Shown: positions 37,845 through 46,068, counted from the stretch's first letter. The stretch is 64,000 nucleotides of DNA from Maritalea porphyrae (GCF_030159895.1 NZ_BSNI01000001.1:530523-594522), one strand, 5' to 3'. Notes: a model not told the origin generated them from the letters alone. Numbers and translations are program-made.

Positions 37845-38566
37845 CTCGGCTCAGCCAGGCAATTGCAACAGACATACGCATCCAATTTCGCAATGGCCTT
37901 TATCATGTTGGCATCATCATATCACTGATCATCGCCATCGCTCTTGCTCAACTAACCTCGCCGCAATCATTGGGCAATGTTGTCCCAGCAGCTATTCTGT
38001 TGATTATCGGTGGCACCACGATGCTCTATGTCGCCGGCATGATGATCTTTGAAAAAGACGAGGGAACAATCGCCGCCGCCATTGTTTCACCGCTCACGAC
38101 CAAGGAGTATTTGGTCGCAAAACTTGTTTCCTTGGTACTGCTTGCAACACTTGAATCGCTTGTATCGATCTATGGCGCAATCGCCATTCACCAGTTTGGC
38201 GGCGCAGCAACTTGGCCAAATGCAGCTTGGCTGGTTTTGGGCATTCTAGTGATCGGAATAGTCTTCACGCTCACAGGCATTGCCGTGGTTGCGCGATTCA
38301 ACAAAATCACTGATTTTCTAATTCCAATGGCGGCCATTTCCGTGGCGATGCAATTGCCATTCTTGTATTTTTGGGGACTGTGGAAGCATCCTGCGCTGTT
38401 GATTTTGCCAACAGCCGCACCGACCATGCTCATGGATGCTGCATTTAGACCGCTTGCGATGTGGGAACAATTTTACGCCATTGGTTATTCGATTGCGACT
38501 GTGCTTGCACTAGGCCTCTGGGCCCACGCCGCCTTTCAAAAACACATCATTCAGAGAATGGGTTAG
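37841..38566 (+). CDS. ABC exporter permease, first subunit
   Basis: 241 aa with about six hydrophobic helices and an ABC-2 type pattern (IIFEKDEGT-like element MMIFEKDEGTIAAAIVSPLTTKEYLVAKLVS after the second helix). The KDEGTI and PLTTKEYLVAK loops are typical of ABC-2 exporter permeases. It overlaps the ATPase by four bases and is followed after 4 bp by a related permease, so a heterodimeric transporter is likely. Confidence 0.83.
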   Translation: MTRLSQAIATDIRIQFRNGLYHVGIIISLIIAIALAQLTSPQSLGNVVPAAILLIIGGTTMLYVAGMMIFEKDEGTIAAAIVSPLTTKEYLVAKLVSLVLLATLESLVSIYGAIAIHQFGGAATWPNAAWLVLGILVIGIVFTLTGIAVVARFNKITDFLIPMAAISVAMQLPFLYFWGLWKHPALLILPTAAPTMLMDAAFRPLAMWEQFYAIGYSIATVLALGLWAHAAFQKHIIQRMG

Positions 38567-38570
38567 GGCC

Positions 38571-39332
38571 ATGACACCATTACTATTGGCAAAAAAAATC
38601 ACCACCAATGATTTCCGCATCATTGGCCGCGACCATTTCCTGCAGCTCATGTTTGGATTTGTGGTCATAATCGCCCTTTTCTTAAGATTTGCGCTGCCGG
38701 CGCTAAACGACAATCTTGCAGCCAACGGATTAATGCCCGGCAGTTTCCACGCAGAACCTTTAAGCAGCTTCTACCCACTTTTGGTCGGGTTTATGGTCGT
38801 TTTTCAAGGCGCGCTTTTGTCTGGTGCCATTTACGGTTTTCTGATCTTGGACGAAAAAGAAGACGGAACACTTGTGGCAATGCAAGTGACACCAGTGCCA
38901 ACCGCAAACTATCTTGGCGTACGCATGTATATTCCTGCGCTAGTAGCTGCAGTAATAGTGTTTGCGCAGCTACATTTCGTTGGAATTGCTGTCCCCCAAC
39001 TTGCTGATTCAATTGCCATCAGCTTAGGTGCATCACTTGCCGGACCGATCGCCACCTTGGTTTATGCCAATTTTGCCCAAAACAAACTTCAAGGTTTTGC
39101 CATTGCTAAGTTTGTCGGCGTTGCGGGGTGGATCATTTTGATCGGCTGGTTTGTCCCTGAACCAGCGCAATGGCTGTTTGGTCTTTTTCCCCCCTTTCTC
39201 GTCAGCAAGGCCTATTGGATGGCAATTTCTGGAAATTCGGCCTGGGTTTGGACTTTGATGCTAGGCGTCGCGGCACAACTGGCACTTATTGCATTGCTAG
39301 TGCATAGGTTTCGCAGCACGCTTCAACAATAG
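38571..39332 (+). CDS. ABC exporter permease, second subunit
   Basis: 253 aa with about six membrane segments. The cytoplasmic loop reads LILDEKEDGTLVAMQVTPVPTANYLGVRM, parallel to the first permease, so the two arose by duplication. It is the last gene of the tetR-ATPase-permease-permease operon. No terminator is clear before the tRNA gene on the other strand. Confidence 0.83.
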   Translation: MTPLLLAKKITTNDFRIIGRDHFLQLMFGFVVIIALFLRFALPALNDNLAANGLMPGSFHAEPLSSFYPLLVGFMVVFQGALLSGAIYGFLILDEKEDGTLVAMQVTPVPTANYLGVRMYIPALVAAVIVFAQLHFVGIAVPQLADSIAISLGASLAGPIATLVYANFAQNKLQGFAIAKFVGVAGWIILIGWFVPEPAQWLFGLFPPFLVSKAYWMAISGNSAWVWTLMLGVAAQLALIALLVHRFRSTLQQ

Positions 39333-39358
39333 TGAATTTCCAATTTGTGGGGGGTGGA

Positions 39359-39433
39359 TGGTGGGCGTAACTGGGATTGAACCAGTGACCCCTACAATGT
39401 CAATGTAGTGCTCTCCCGCTGAGCTATACGCCC
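39359..39433 (-). tRNA. tRNA-Val (anticodon GAC)
   Basis: Read on the minus strand: acceptor GGGCGTA pairs with TACGCCC, D-arm TAGCTCAGCGGGAGAGC, anticodon stem CTACA/TGTAG around TTGACAT with anticodon GAC, and T-arm with GGTTCAATCCC. The discriminator is A at 39362 and CCA is encoded (39361-39359). It decodes GUC and GUU valine codons. Confidence 0.96.
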
Positions 39434-39598
39434 ATCCGTGCAATCAAGATTGCTGGGGTGATAGACCATAAAATCCACCTGCGGGTCAATAGGTTTTTGA
39501 CCAAATTTCTGAATAGATACAGCCAACATTATGCACCCTAGACATAAGTGACCACGCTTTGCATACTCAAGGGCAAGATTAGTGCAATAGGATAAACT

Positions 39599-40465
39599 GT
39601 GCCGCAAAGCCCAACGCAATTAGCCAAGTCAATGATGCTAAAGCAACGCAACAAACTTGCCTGGCCCACGCTAATCGCTTCACTGGTGCTGTTGGGGCTT
39701 TTTGCCAGCGCAATTTCTGGGTACTTGAGCGGATTAATGCCGTTGTGGTTTGCCAGCCTTCTCGCATTTTTGGCAATCCATATGGGTTTTGCTGTTGCAC
39801 ACGAAGCGACCCACAAAACCATTTCAAACCGTTCAAATGCTTGGCTCGATCAATTGCTGGGCACGCTTCACGGGTGGCTGCTTATCTATGATTTTCCGAC
39901 CTTTAAGTTCTTACACCTAAGACACCACGCCAATACCAACGATCCAGAAAACGACCCAGATTATTGGCTGCAAAATGTCTCGATCCCCACTGGCTTCATA
40001 TTGGGGCTGTTCGTGCCGCTGCACTATTTGCGCATGTTCATCAACGCACACCAAAAACATAGTGTGACAAAAACATTTGCCACTTGGAGCTATATTCGCA
40101 TCAGCGCATTGATCACCACTTTGCTTGCACTTTTGGTTTTGTTTCCGATTGAAACCTTCTTTCTGTGGCTTGCACCGGCGTCAATCGCATCATCTTTGAT
40201 CGCCGTCTCGCATCGCATGCTGCACACGATTGAACAAAGCTCTGATCGAAAGAAAACGACACTTATTGTGCGCGGGGAAGAATTCTGGGAGTGGATCGTC
40301 AGCCCATTCTTTTGGCTCAACAACCATCACTTCTTGCACCACGAATTTCCAAAATTACCTTGCTACACGCACGAAAGCCTCTTTGCACAAACCAAAGACC
40401 AATTGGCAAATGAGGGCGTACAAATCCGCACACTTGGGCGAAGCCCCGCGCCGTTGGTTAAATAA
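39599..40465 (+). CDS. Fatty acid desaturase family membrane protein
   Basis: 288 aa, membrane di-iron enzyme with three histidine clusters: HEATH (about residue 68), HLRHH (about 105) and the C-terminal HHFLHH. Four hydrophobic segments bracket them. The members are desaturases, hydroxylases or ketolases of lipids and carotenoids, and the exact reaction cannot be read. The start is GTG 39599; ATG 39632 is an alternative. The TAA overlaps the ATG of the next gene (TAATG), so it is coupled to an alpha/beta hydrolase. Confidence 0.82.
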   Translation: MPQSPTQLAKSMMLKQRNKLAWPTLIASLVLLGLFASAISGYLSGLMPLWFASLLAFLAIHMGFAVAHEATHKTISNRSNAWLDQLLGTLHGWLLIYDFPTFKFLHLRHHANTNDPENDPDYWLQNVSIPTGFILGLFVPLHYLRMFINAHQKHSVTKTFATWSYIRISALITTLLALLVLFPIETFFLWLAPASIASSLIAVSHRMLHTIEQSSDRKKTTLIVRGEEFWEWIVSPFFWLNNHHFLHHEFPKLPCYTHESLFAQTKDQLANEGVQIRTLGRSPAPLVK

Positions 40466-41400
40466 TGGAACAAAACCTAGAGAGCGCATTTGCAACAACA
40501 ACCTGGCACGACACCAAATGTCCGTTGCCAAAAAACTCCGTCTATCGTTCCATCGACGGACGCGCTGAGTTTCAAGCCTATTACGACAAAGTGGTGCATT
40601 CCCTTAACGAACCGGTTGCGACCAACTGTTACGACACATCATTTGGTAGTACGCACGTGACAACCATGGGCAATCCAGAGGGCAAGCCAATTCTGATCCT
40701 GCCAGGCATGTCAATTCCTGGCCCAATGATGCTCGATTTCTTCGCCTATCTTGCTAAGGACAACTGGCTCATCGCCCCTGACCTAATTGGCCAACCTGGC
40801 AGGTCAGCAGATGTTCCATTTTCACCACGCAACAATGCCTATGGCAAATGGGCAATTGAGCTGCTGGACGCGCTGAGCTTATCGCAAGTGAATATCGCCG
40901 CGGCCAGTTTCGGTGGATCAATTGGCCTAGAGTTGCTCAAGCTTGCCCCACAACGCGTTCAAAAACAAGCACTTATAGTCGCCGCCGGACTAACACCAAA
41001 ACTCCCCTATTTTAAGATATACGCTAAGCTGTTTTTCACCTGGATGGCCTATCGTCACTTTCCTAACAAGGCGATTCTGCAAACTATTGCGCGCCCGCTT
41101 TCACGGCACCTCACAAGCGACAATCTCGACTATCTGGACATCGTTATTCGCCAAACCGCGTTCTGGCGCCACCACCCCGCCGGTCCGTTTTTTGGAAATG
41201 ACATGCCAAAAACAATGAAGCCCGTGCTCATCGTCTTTGGCAAAAACGATATCATGTTTCCCTATAAAGAAACGAAGGCACATGCCGAAAAGATTTTGAA
41301 CATCGGACATGAGTTTGTATTGGAAGAAAGCGCGCACATGCCAGGCGACAAAGAAATGGCCCCGATCCACAAAGAGATCGAGGCCTATTTCAAAAACTAA
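40465..41400 (+). CDS. Alpha/beta hydrolase
   Basis: 311-aa hydrolase of the alpha/beta fold. The oxyanion strand is ILPGMSIPGPMML, the nucleophile elbow NIAAASFGGSIGLELL (S in A-A-S-F-G-G), the acid likely in FGKNDIMFPY and the histidine in ESAHMPGDKE. No signal peptide. It overlaps the desaturase gene by one base (TAATG). A lipid or terpenoid ester is plausible but not shown. Confidence 0.8.
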   Translation: MEQNLESAFATTTWHDTKCPLPKNSVYRSIDGRAEFQAYYDKVVHSLNEPVATNCYDTSFGSTHVTTMGNPEGKPILILPGMSIPGPMMLDFFAYLAKDNWLIAPDLIGQPGRSADVPFSPRNNAYGKWAIELLDALSLSQVNIAAASFGGSIGLELLKLAPQRVQKQALIVAAGLTPKLPYFKIYAKLFFTWMAYRHFPNKAILQTIARPLSRHLTSDNLDYLDIVIRQTAFWRHHPAGPFFGNDMPKTMKPVLIVFGKNDIMFPYKETKAHAEKILNIGHEFVLEESAHMPGDKEMAPIHKEIEAYFKN

Positions 41401-41414
41401 ACTGCTTTGCCAAT

Positions 41415-41774
41415 TTAAGCAGCGAGCAAACGCTCGACTTCATCAACCAAATCTTTCAGGTGGAAAGGTTTAGAAAGCACGGACGCATCTTTTGGTGCTT
41501 CACTATCTGGGTTGAGCGCCACCGCAGCAAAACCGGTAATGAACATAACCTTCAGATCTGGATCAAGTTCCGTTGCGCGCCGCGCCAATTCAATACCGTC
41601 CATTTCAGGCATAACGATATCTGACAACAACAAAGTAAATGGTTCCTCGCGCAGACGTTCGTAAGCGGACTTGCCATTGTCGAATGCGACAACATCGTAA
41701 CCAGCATTGCCCAATGCGCGAGTCAAAAACTTGCGCATATCGTTATCATCTTCAGCCAACAAAATTCGACGCAT
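41415..41774 (-). CDS. cpdR: CpdR-type response regulator
   Basis: A 119-aa stand-alone receiver. MRRILLAEDDNDMRKFLTRAL gives the acidic pair, D51 in LLLSDIVMPEMDG is the phospho-acceptor, and FITGFAAVALN and SKPFHLKDLVDEVERLLAA complete the fold. This is the CpdR pattern. In Caulobacter, unphosphorylated CpdR primes ClpXP to degrade CtrA-regulating targets. Its neighbour is the divergent N-formylglutamate amidohydrolase gene, a common arrangement in rhizobia. Confidence 0.9.
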   Translation of the reverse strand: MRRILLAEDDNDMRKFLTRALGNAGYDVVAFDNGKSAYERLREEPFTLLLSDIVMPEMDGIELARRATELDPDLKVMFITGFAAVALNPDSEAPKDASVLSKPFHLKDLVDEVERLLAA

Positions 41775-41954
41775 CGAAACAGCCTCTCAAAAAAGCAATC
41801 ATTTGATTCGGATTCTGCCTGTCAAATCGCCCAAACTCAAGTCAACAATGCGACAATTTATTCCCACCGATCAATTCCTCTTGTTCGGGTAGACTTCACT
41901 TCAATTTTTCTGCACACTGTCCGGAGGGGAACGGCGCCGTAAATCACGGAGAAC

Positions 41955-42839
41955 ATGTTGCAATCTGACTACTTTAACCGACCAGCTTTTGAAACAATTC
42001 GGCCGCGAAACCAAAGAGCGCCATTTGTTTTCAATTCCCCGCACTCTGGCCGAGATTACCCAACGAGATTTGTAAACCAAACACGACTCGACCATCTCAG
42101 CATTCGCCAATCTGAGGATGCTTTTGTCGACGAATTGTTTGGCCGCGCGCCCAACTTCGGCGCGCCGCTCCTGCGCGCGCATTTCCCGCGCGCCTATTTG
42201 GACGTAAATCGAGAGCCTTATGAGCTTGATCCGACCATGTTCAGTGATCAGCTGCCGGACAATTACAACACCACATCACCTCGCGTCGCGGCGGGCTTGG
42301 GCACCATTGCAAAAATTGTTGCAGAAAAGAAAACAATCTATCGGACTAAACTGTCACTTGCCGATGCGCAAATGCGCATCGAGGGTATCTACAAACCCTA
42401 TCACTCTGCCTTGCAGAACCTTTTAAGCGACACCTTGAGTGCATTTGGCATCGCTGTTTTGATCGATTGCCATTCCATGCCCAACTTAGACAAGCGCGGC
42501 AACGCAAGCGCACCAGACATTGTATTGGGTGATCGTTTCGGCTCCACCTGCCATCCTATGATCGCAGACTTGACCGACACTTTATTCACCACCGCTGGCC
42601 TCAAAGTTGCAAGAAACCGCCCCTATGCTGGCGGGTTCACCACCAAGACCTATGGCAAGCCGGGTAACAACGTTCACGCACTGCAAATCGAAATCGGTCG
42701 CCATCTTTATATGAATGAAGTCACTCTGGAAAAAAATGAGAACTTCATTCATGTGCAACAGCTGATCCAACAACTGATTTCACTTCTTGTTCGCCTTGAT
42801 CTGCGCGAACTAATTGACCTTCCGCACGCAGCCGAATAA
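41955..42839 (+). CDS. N-formylglutamate amidohydrolase
   Basis: 294 aa. Family signatures: VFNSPHSGRDYP near residue 27, SEDAFVDELF, the histidine motif IDCHSMPNL (about residue 170) and the C-terminal GGFTTKTYGKPGNNVHALQIEIGRHLYM. These enzymes (HutG-like) release formate and glutamate from N-formylglutamate, though many of the family have uncertain substrates. It is divergent from cpdR and upstream of a HisN-like phosphatase. The ATG at 41955 has weak ribosome-binding support. Confidence 0.85.
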   Translation: MLQSDYFNRPAFETIRPRNQRAPFVFNSPHSGRDYPTRFVNQTRLDHLSIRQSEDAFVDELFGRAPNFGAPLLRAHFPRAYLDVNREPYELDPTMFSDQLPDNYNTTSPRVAAGLGTIAKIVAEKKTIYRTKLSLADAQMRIEGIYKPYHSALQNLLSDTLSAFGIAVLIDCHSMPNLDKRGNASAPDIVLGDRFGSTCHPMIADLTDTLFTTAGLKVARNRPYAGGFTTKTYGKPGNNVHALQIEIGRHLYMNEVTLEKNENFIHVQQLIQQLISLLVRLDLRELIDLPHAAE

Positions 42840-42869
42840 TCAATACATCACTGATTTTAGTTTTTTTCG

Positions 42870-43010
42870 AAAAAGGGGCCGCCCGAAGCGGCCCTAGTCA
42901 AGGGAGGAAACGTCAGCAGCTCAAAGCAGAATAGGCTGAGCTGCCAATGCATCATGCATCTACTGGGGTGAACTGATTTGCCCCGAAATGCAAGCCATCA
43001 AGCCGCAACA
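42870..43010 (-). ncRNA. Candidate small RNA with CCUCCC segment (3' end defined by terminator)
   Basis: The minus strand carries GGGCCGC-N5-GCGGCCC (42894-42876) followed by CTTTTT, a terminator directed away from both neighbouring plus-strand genes. Just upstream in the same RNA lies the single-stranded segment TTTCCTCCC (42910-42902), complementary to Shine-Dalgarno sequences. Before it is a perfect 8-bp hairpin GCAGCTCA/TGAGCTGC (42944-42916). Hairpin, anti-SD stretch, terminator is the layout of several alphaproteobacterial sRNAs. The 5' end (about 43010) is a guess. Confidence 0.5.
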
Positions 43011-43129
43011 ATACAAGCAATTACAGAAGTTGTTGCCAAAATGACTCTATCCAAAACCTACAATTTTTCTGTAAACATTCTCTAAAGAATACCCAAACAT
43101 CAACAAAACCAGTAAGTTGACAACACAAA

Positions 43130-43957
43130 ATGGCAGAATTCTCAATGAATACAACTGAAACCGTAGATTTCGATTTAATTCACAGAATTTTGCTCGAAGC
43201 GTCTCAAAAAGCGCAAGACGTTACGCTTAAATACTTCCGTAAAACTATCGATATTGAGAATAAACTGCAAAAGGGTTTTGACCCTGTCACCGCCGCAGAC
43301 AAGGAAGCAGAATTGGCGATCCGTGCTGTTATCACGGAATATTTCCCAGATCATAACATTTCTGGCGAGGAATGGGAGGACAAAGAAACGAACAGTCCGT
43401 TCCGCTGGATAATCGACCCGATTGACGGCACACGTGCATTCATTTGCGGCCTACCCGTTTGGGGCACGCTGATTGCGCTGACCTATGAAGGCAAGTCTGT
43501 CGCCGGCTTGATGAGCCAGCCACATATTGGCGAAGATTTCATCGGACTGCCTCAAAAATCGCTTCTCAACCGCCAAGGCTTAGAAATACAGCTAAAAACC
43601 AGCACAATTACTGAACTATCTGCTGCAAACATCTTCACCACATCTCCACGCATCTTTCTGCTCGACAAATCACTTGCTGCCTATGACGCTCTTGAGGACA
43701 AAGTGAAACTGGCGCGATATGGACTAGATTGCTACGCCTACGCCATGGTTGCTTTAGGTCACGGTGAATTGGTGGTTGAAGAGGGTCTAAAGAGCGTTGA
43801 TATCGCTGCAATGATCCCGATCATTGAACAAGCTGGTGGCATCGTCACCACTTGGTCCGGAAAGCAAGCGACAGAAGGCGGCCAGGTCATTGCTGCGGCA
43901 AACAAACATATCCATGAAGCCGCGCTCGACATCCTGTCGCCAGCGGCAACAGACTAA
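43130..43957 (+). CDS. Inositol monophosphatase family protein (HisN-type histidinol phosphatase)
   Basis: 275 aa. The metal-binding motifs of the IMPase family are present: DPVTAADKEAE, GEEWEDKE (E77-like) and WIIDPIDGTRAFICGLPVWGTLIAL, and late in the protein LKSVDIAAMIPIIEQAGG. The order and the sequence after DGTRAF match the HisN subgroup that makes histidinol from histidinol phosphate. The identification as HisN rather than a general IMPase is moderate. ATG 43130 is used; ATG 43145 is an alternative. Confidence 0.78.
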   Translation: MAEFSMNTTETVDFDLIHRILLEASQKAQDVTLKYFRKTIDIENKLQKGFDPVTAADKEAELAIRAVITEYFPDHNISGEEWEDKETNSPFRWIIDPIDGTRAFICGLPVWGTLIALTYEGKSVAGLMSQPHIGEDFIGLPQKSLLNRQGLEIQLKTSTITELSAANIFTTSPRIFLLDKSLAAYDALEDKVKLARYGLDCYAYAMVALGHGELVVEEGLKSVDIAAMIPIIEQAGGIVTTWSGKQATEGGQVIAAANKHIHEAALDILSPAATD

Positions 43958-43971
43958 ACAGCTCTGACAAA

Positions 43972-45006
43972 CTAGAAGCTTTTGGTTTGCTCGGTGATAA
44001 ATGCATCGAACGCTGCAAGTGCCTGAGCGCGAATAGCATCCGTCTCCATAAAAATTTCATGTCGCGCATTTGGCAATACCGCATGGCGGCCAATCCGCAT
44101 GCTAATGCCCAATTGCTCAATTGCCGGCGTTGAAACCACGCTGTCTGACGCCGCTGCAAGCATCAAAACGGGCAATCGCACTTCTGAAGGAAATTCACTC
44201 GTGTTGGCCCGCATCATTGCTTTAAACGAAGCTGCGCCCCACCCAATGGTCGGCGCTGCAATTTCCAAATCTGGCCGGTGATCAAGCGTTTTGACCATCC
44301 GCATATACCGCCCGTGGTCTGAGGTTATGTCATTCCCTGGAAAGGTTGCTTCACTCGGGTGCGGAAAATCCCAAGGATTAAGCGGCAAACGCCCAAGTCC
44401 AAGATATTTCCCAACGCCAAGCACGGTTGCGGCTGTAGAAAGGCTAAGGCCAGTATCCACTGAAACCATCGGCGCACTCAAAAACACGCGATCAAACATC
44501 AAACGATCACGCGTTGACGCCAACAGCGAAACCAAACCGCCCATTGAATGGCCAACCAAGAAATAAGGAGGCGGACAATCTGGCAGCAATATTTCGGCAT
44601 GAAAATCGACAAGATCCAAGACATAGTCTTCAAAGTCTTCAACATATCCAAGCTTTGGGTTCGCAATTAGCCGATCTGAACCACCCTGCCCTCGCCAATC
44701 AAACGTCGCCACTTGAAATCCACGACTTTGAAAATCAACAATCGTTTCGAAATACTTTTCAATATATTCAGTGCGCCCCTGCACCAAACAAACTGTCCCA
44801 CGCTTTTTCTGCCCCAAAGCGGGGAACAAAGCATAGCGCAACCGGACATTATCTTGCGTGACAAAATAACCAGCCCGCGCCCCTTCTGGCACAGGATTTG
44901 AGGGAATATTTGCAAGTTCGGGTCCATCCATCTGAGAGACCGAAGAGGGTTTGGCAACCAAAGACATGAACACCGCCACAAACAAAGAGAATAATTGTCT
45001 CCCCAC
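43972..45006 (-). CDS. Alpha/beta hydrolase, lysophospholipase (PldB) type
   Basis: 344 aa from GTG 45006, though homologues of this type usually begin near the Met at 44931 (MDGPELANIPSNPVPEG), so the N-terminus is uncertain. The alpha/beta hydrolase 4 layout is visible: TVCLVQGRTEYIEKY, FDWRGQGGSD, the nucleophile GHSMGGLVSLL (S in GHSMGG), the acid region AAASDSVVS and the histidine in NARHEIFME. Likely a lysophospholipase or monoacylglycerol lipase. It lies just downstream of a strong minus-strand terminator, so it has its own promoter. Confidence 0.8.
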   Translation of the reverse strand: MGRQLFSLFVAVFMSLVAKPSSVSQMDGPELANIPSNPVPEGARAGYFVTQDNVRLRYALFPALGQKKRGTVCLVQGRTEYIEKYFETIVDFQSRGFQVATFDWRGQGGSDRLIANPKLGYVEDFEDYVLDLVDFHAEILLPDCPPPYFLVGHSMGGLVSLLASTRDRLMFDRVFLSAPMVSVDTGLSLSTAATVLGVGKYLGLGRLPLNPWDFPHPSEATFPGNDITSDHGRYMRMVKTLDHRPDLEIAAPTIGWGAASFKAMMRANTSEFPSEVRLPVLMLAAASDSVVSTPAIEQLGISMRIGRHAVLPNARHEIFMETDAIRAQALAAFDAFITEQTKSF

Positions 45007-45025
45007 TTAGTAATTCACCACGCAC

Positions 45026-45104
45026 AAAAAAACCAGCAATCCAAAAAATGAATTGCTGGCCTTTTGGGGTGGGATGCCATGCGGGGGGCGGATGATGACA
45101 TCCC
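45026..45104 (-). ncRNA. Candidate small RNA: C-rich loop hairpin plus terminator
   Basis: A perfect stem CCAGCAAT/ATTGCTGG (45059-45033) followed by seven T is a textbook minus-strand terminator, upstream of the hydrolase gene rather than downstream. Before it GGGATGTCAT and ATGGCATCCC (45104-45071) pair over 10 positions around a loop with CCGCCCCCCGC. One pair is U-G in minus-strand RNA but a C-A mismatch on plus. No credible gene ends here, so a small RNA is the simplest reading; its 5' end is unknown. Confidence 0.5.
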
Positions 45105-45249
45105 GTTAGGTTGATTTGATGTGACGCTGGTTGAAGTGATCAGACTTTTCTTAGCGCCACATTCAAATAGATACCAAAGCGCGACTGAACCAATTCCGAA
45201 ACCCTCATTCATATTCAGTTCATTTGGATATTTTTCCGCATTCCAACCT

Positions 45250-45279
45250 CTTGAACGACGAAAATTGCGCACAATATTA
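45250..45279 (+). promoter_or_regulatory. Possible heat-shock (RpoH) promoter of hsp20
   Basis: CTTGAA at 45250-45255 with AATATT about 17 bp downstream resembles the alphaproteobacterial RpoH pattern (CTTG and an AT-rich -10). It would give a leader of about 100 nt ending in the ROSE-like hairpin. Only a partial match; no start site is shown. Confidence 0.35.
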
Positions 45280-45336
45280 AGGTTATCGGTCGCCACTGAA
45301 GGGGCCGATTTGAACTGTCGCCGCATATGTCGGGGC

Positions 45337-45388
45337 ATTCAATTCTGAATAGAACAAAAGCATGTTGCTCAAAGGAGAATATGTAATG
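45337..45388 (+). promoter_or_regulatory. ROSE-like RNA thermometer in the hsp20 leader
   Basis: CATGTTGCTC (45361-45370) pairs with GAGAATATG (45375-45383) around AAAG, with G67 bulged. This buries the AAGGAG ribosome-binding site (45372-45377), exactly the UUGCU-plus-SD arrangement of ROSE elements. A small upstream hairpin ATTCA-ATTC-TGAAT lies at 45337-45350. The AUG at 45381 is followed at once by UAA, overlapping the true AUG at 45386. Confidence 0.65.
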
Positions 45389-45853
45389 CAAAATCTAGAT
45401 CTATCACCATTCTATCGCTCAACCGTCGGTTTTGACCGCTTGTTTTCACTTCTTGACGACCAAGTGCCGCAAGAAGCAAACGCGTTCCCGCCATATAATA
45501 TTGAGCGAACAGGCGACGACACTTATCGTATCTCGATGGCCGTTGCAGGTTTCTCCGAATCTGACATCGTGATTGAGACAAAAGAAAACGCGATTAGCGT
45601 TAAAGGCGCCAAATCAACATCAACTACCGAACAGAAACGTGAATTTCTGCATCGCGGCATTGCTGAACGATCATTTGAACGTCGGTTCCAATTGGCGGAC
45701 CATGTAGAAGTTCAGGGCGCAAACCTAGAAAATGGTTTGTTGCATATTGATCTGGTACGCGAGCTTCCAGAAAGCAAACGACCACGCAAGATTGCGATTG
45801 GAACAGCCAAATCAAATGAAACAAAGACTATTGAAAGCGATGTAAAGAACTAA
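45386..45853 (+). CDS. Small heat-shock protein Hsp20/IbpA type
   Basis: About 155 aa. Start ATG 45386 with AAGGAG 8 nt upstream (MQNLDLSPFYRSTVGFDRLF). The alpha-crystallin domain spans about residues 35-130, with YRISMAVAGFSESDIVIETKENAISVKG, FLHRGIAERSFERRFQLADHV and NGLLHIDLVRELPE. The C-terminal tail has RPRKIAIG, an IxI motif used in oligomer assembly. It holds unfolded proteins without ATP. The leader carries a thermometer-like hairpin. Confidence 0.93.
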   Translation: MQNLDLSPFYRSTVGFDRLFSLLDDQVPQEANAFPPYNIERTGDDTYRISMAVAGFSESDIVIETKENAISVKGAKSTSTTEQKREFLHRGIAERSFERRFQLADHVEVQGANLENGLLHIDLVRELPESKRPRKIAIGTAKSNETKTIESDVKN

Positions 45854-45897
45854 TTCGCAACTACATCAATTGCTTCAATAGTATCAAAAACTATACA

Positions 45898-45938
45898 GCC
45901 CTTGAGCGAGTTTATTTCAGATTACTACGCTCAAGGGC
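45898..45938 (+). terminator. Inverted repeat after hsp20
   Basis: GCCCTTGAGCG (45898-45908) and CGCTCAAGGGC (45928-45938) are perfect 11-bp arms with a 19-bp loop, 44 bp after the hsp20 stop. There is no clear T-run, so it may slow polymerase or protect the transcript end rather than terminate efficiently. Confidence 0.4.
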
Positions 45939-46037
45939 AACATTTACATTCTAGATATTCTCGTCCACTGCGACAAAAAAACTTACCCCACCACCTTGCC
46001 CTCCCGCGAAATTTCTGGCAATCTCCCGATCAAAATA

Positions 46038-46062
46038 GGACAGCAATATTGTCCATTATAAA
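46038..46062 (+). promoter_or_regulatory. Probable gltB promoter with palindromic site
   Basis: TATAAA at 46057-46062 is a good -10 hexamer, about 7 nt before the first leader hairpin. It is preceded directly by the palindrome GGACA-N7-TGTCC (46038-46054), which overlaps the -35 region; no clear -35 hexamer is seen, as in activator-dependent promoters. The regulator is unknown. Confidence 0.45.
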
Positions 46063-46068
46063 ACACCG

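Noticed and set aside
45015-45338. 107-codon open frame on minus upstream of the hydrolase
   Set aside because: It runs through a strong terminator stem and U-run, lacks a ribosome-binding site, and its product shows no family pattern.
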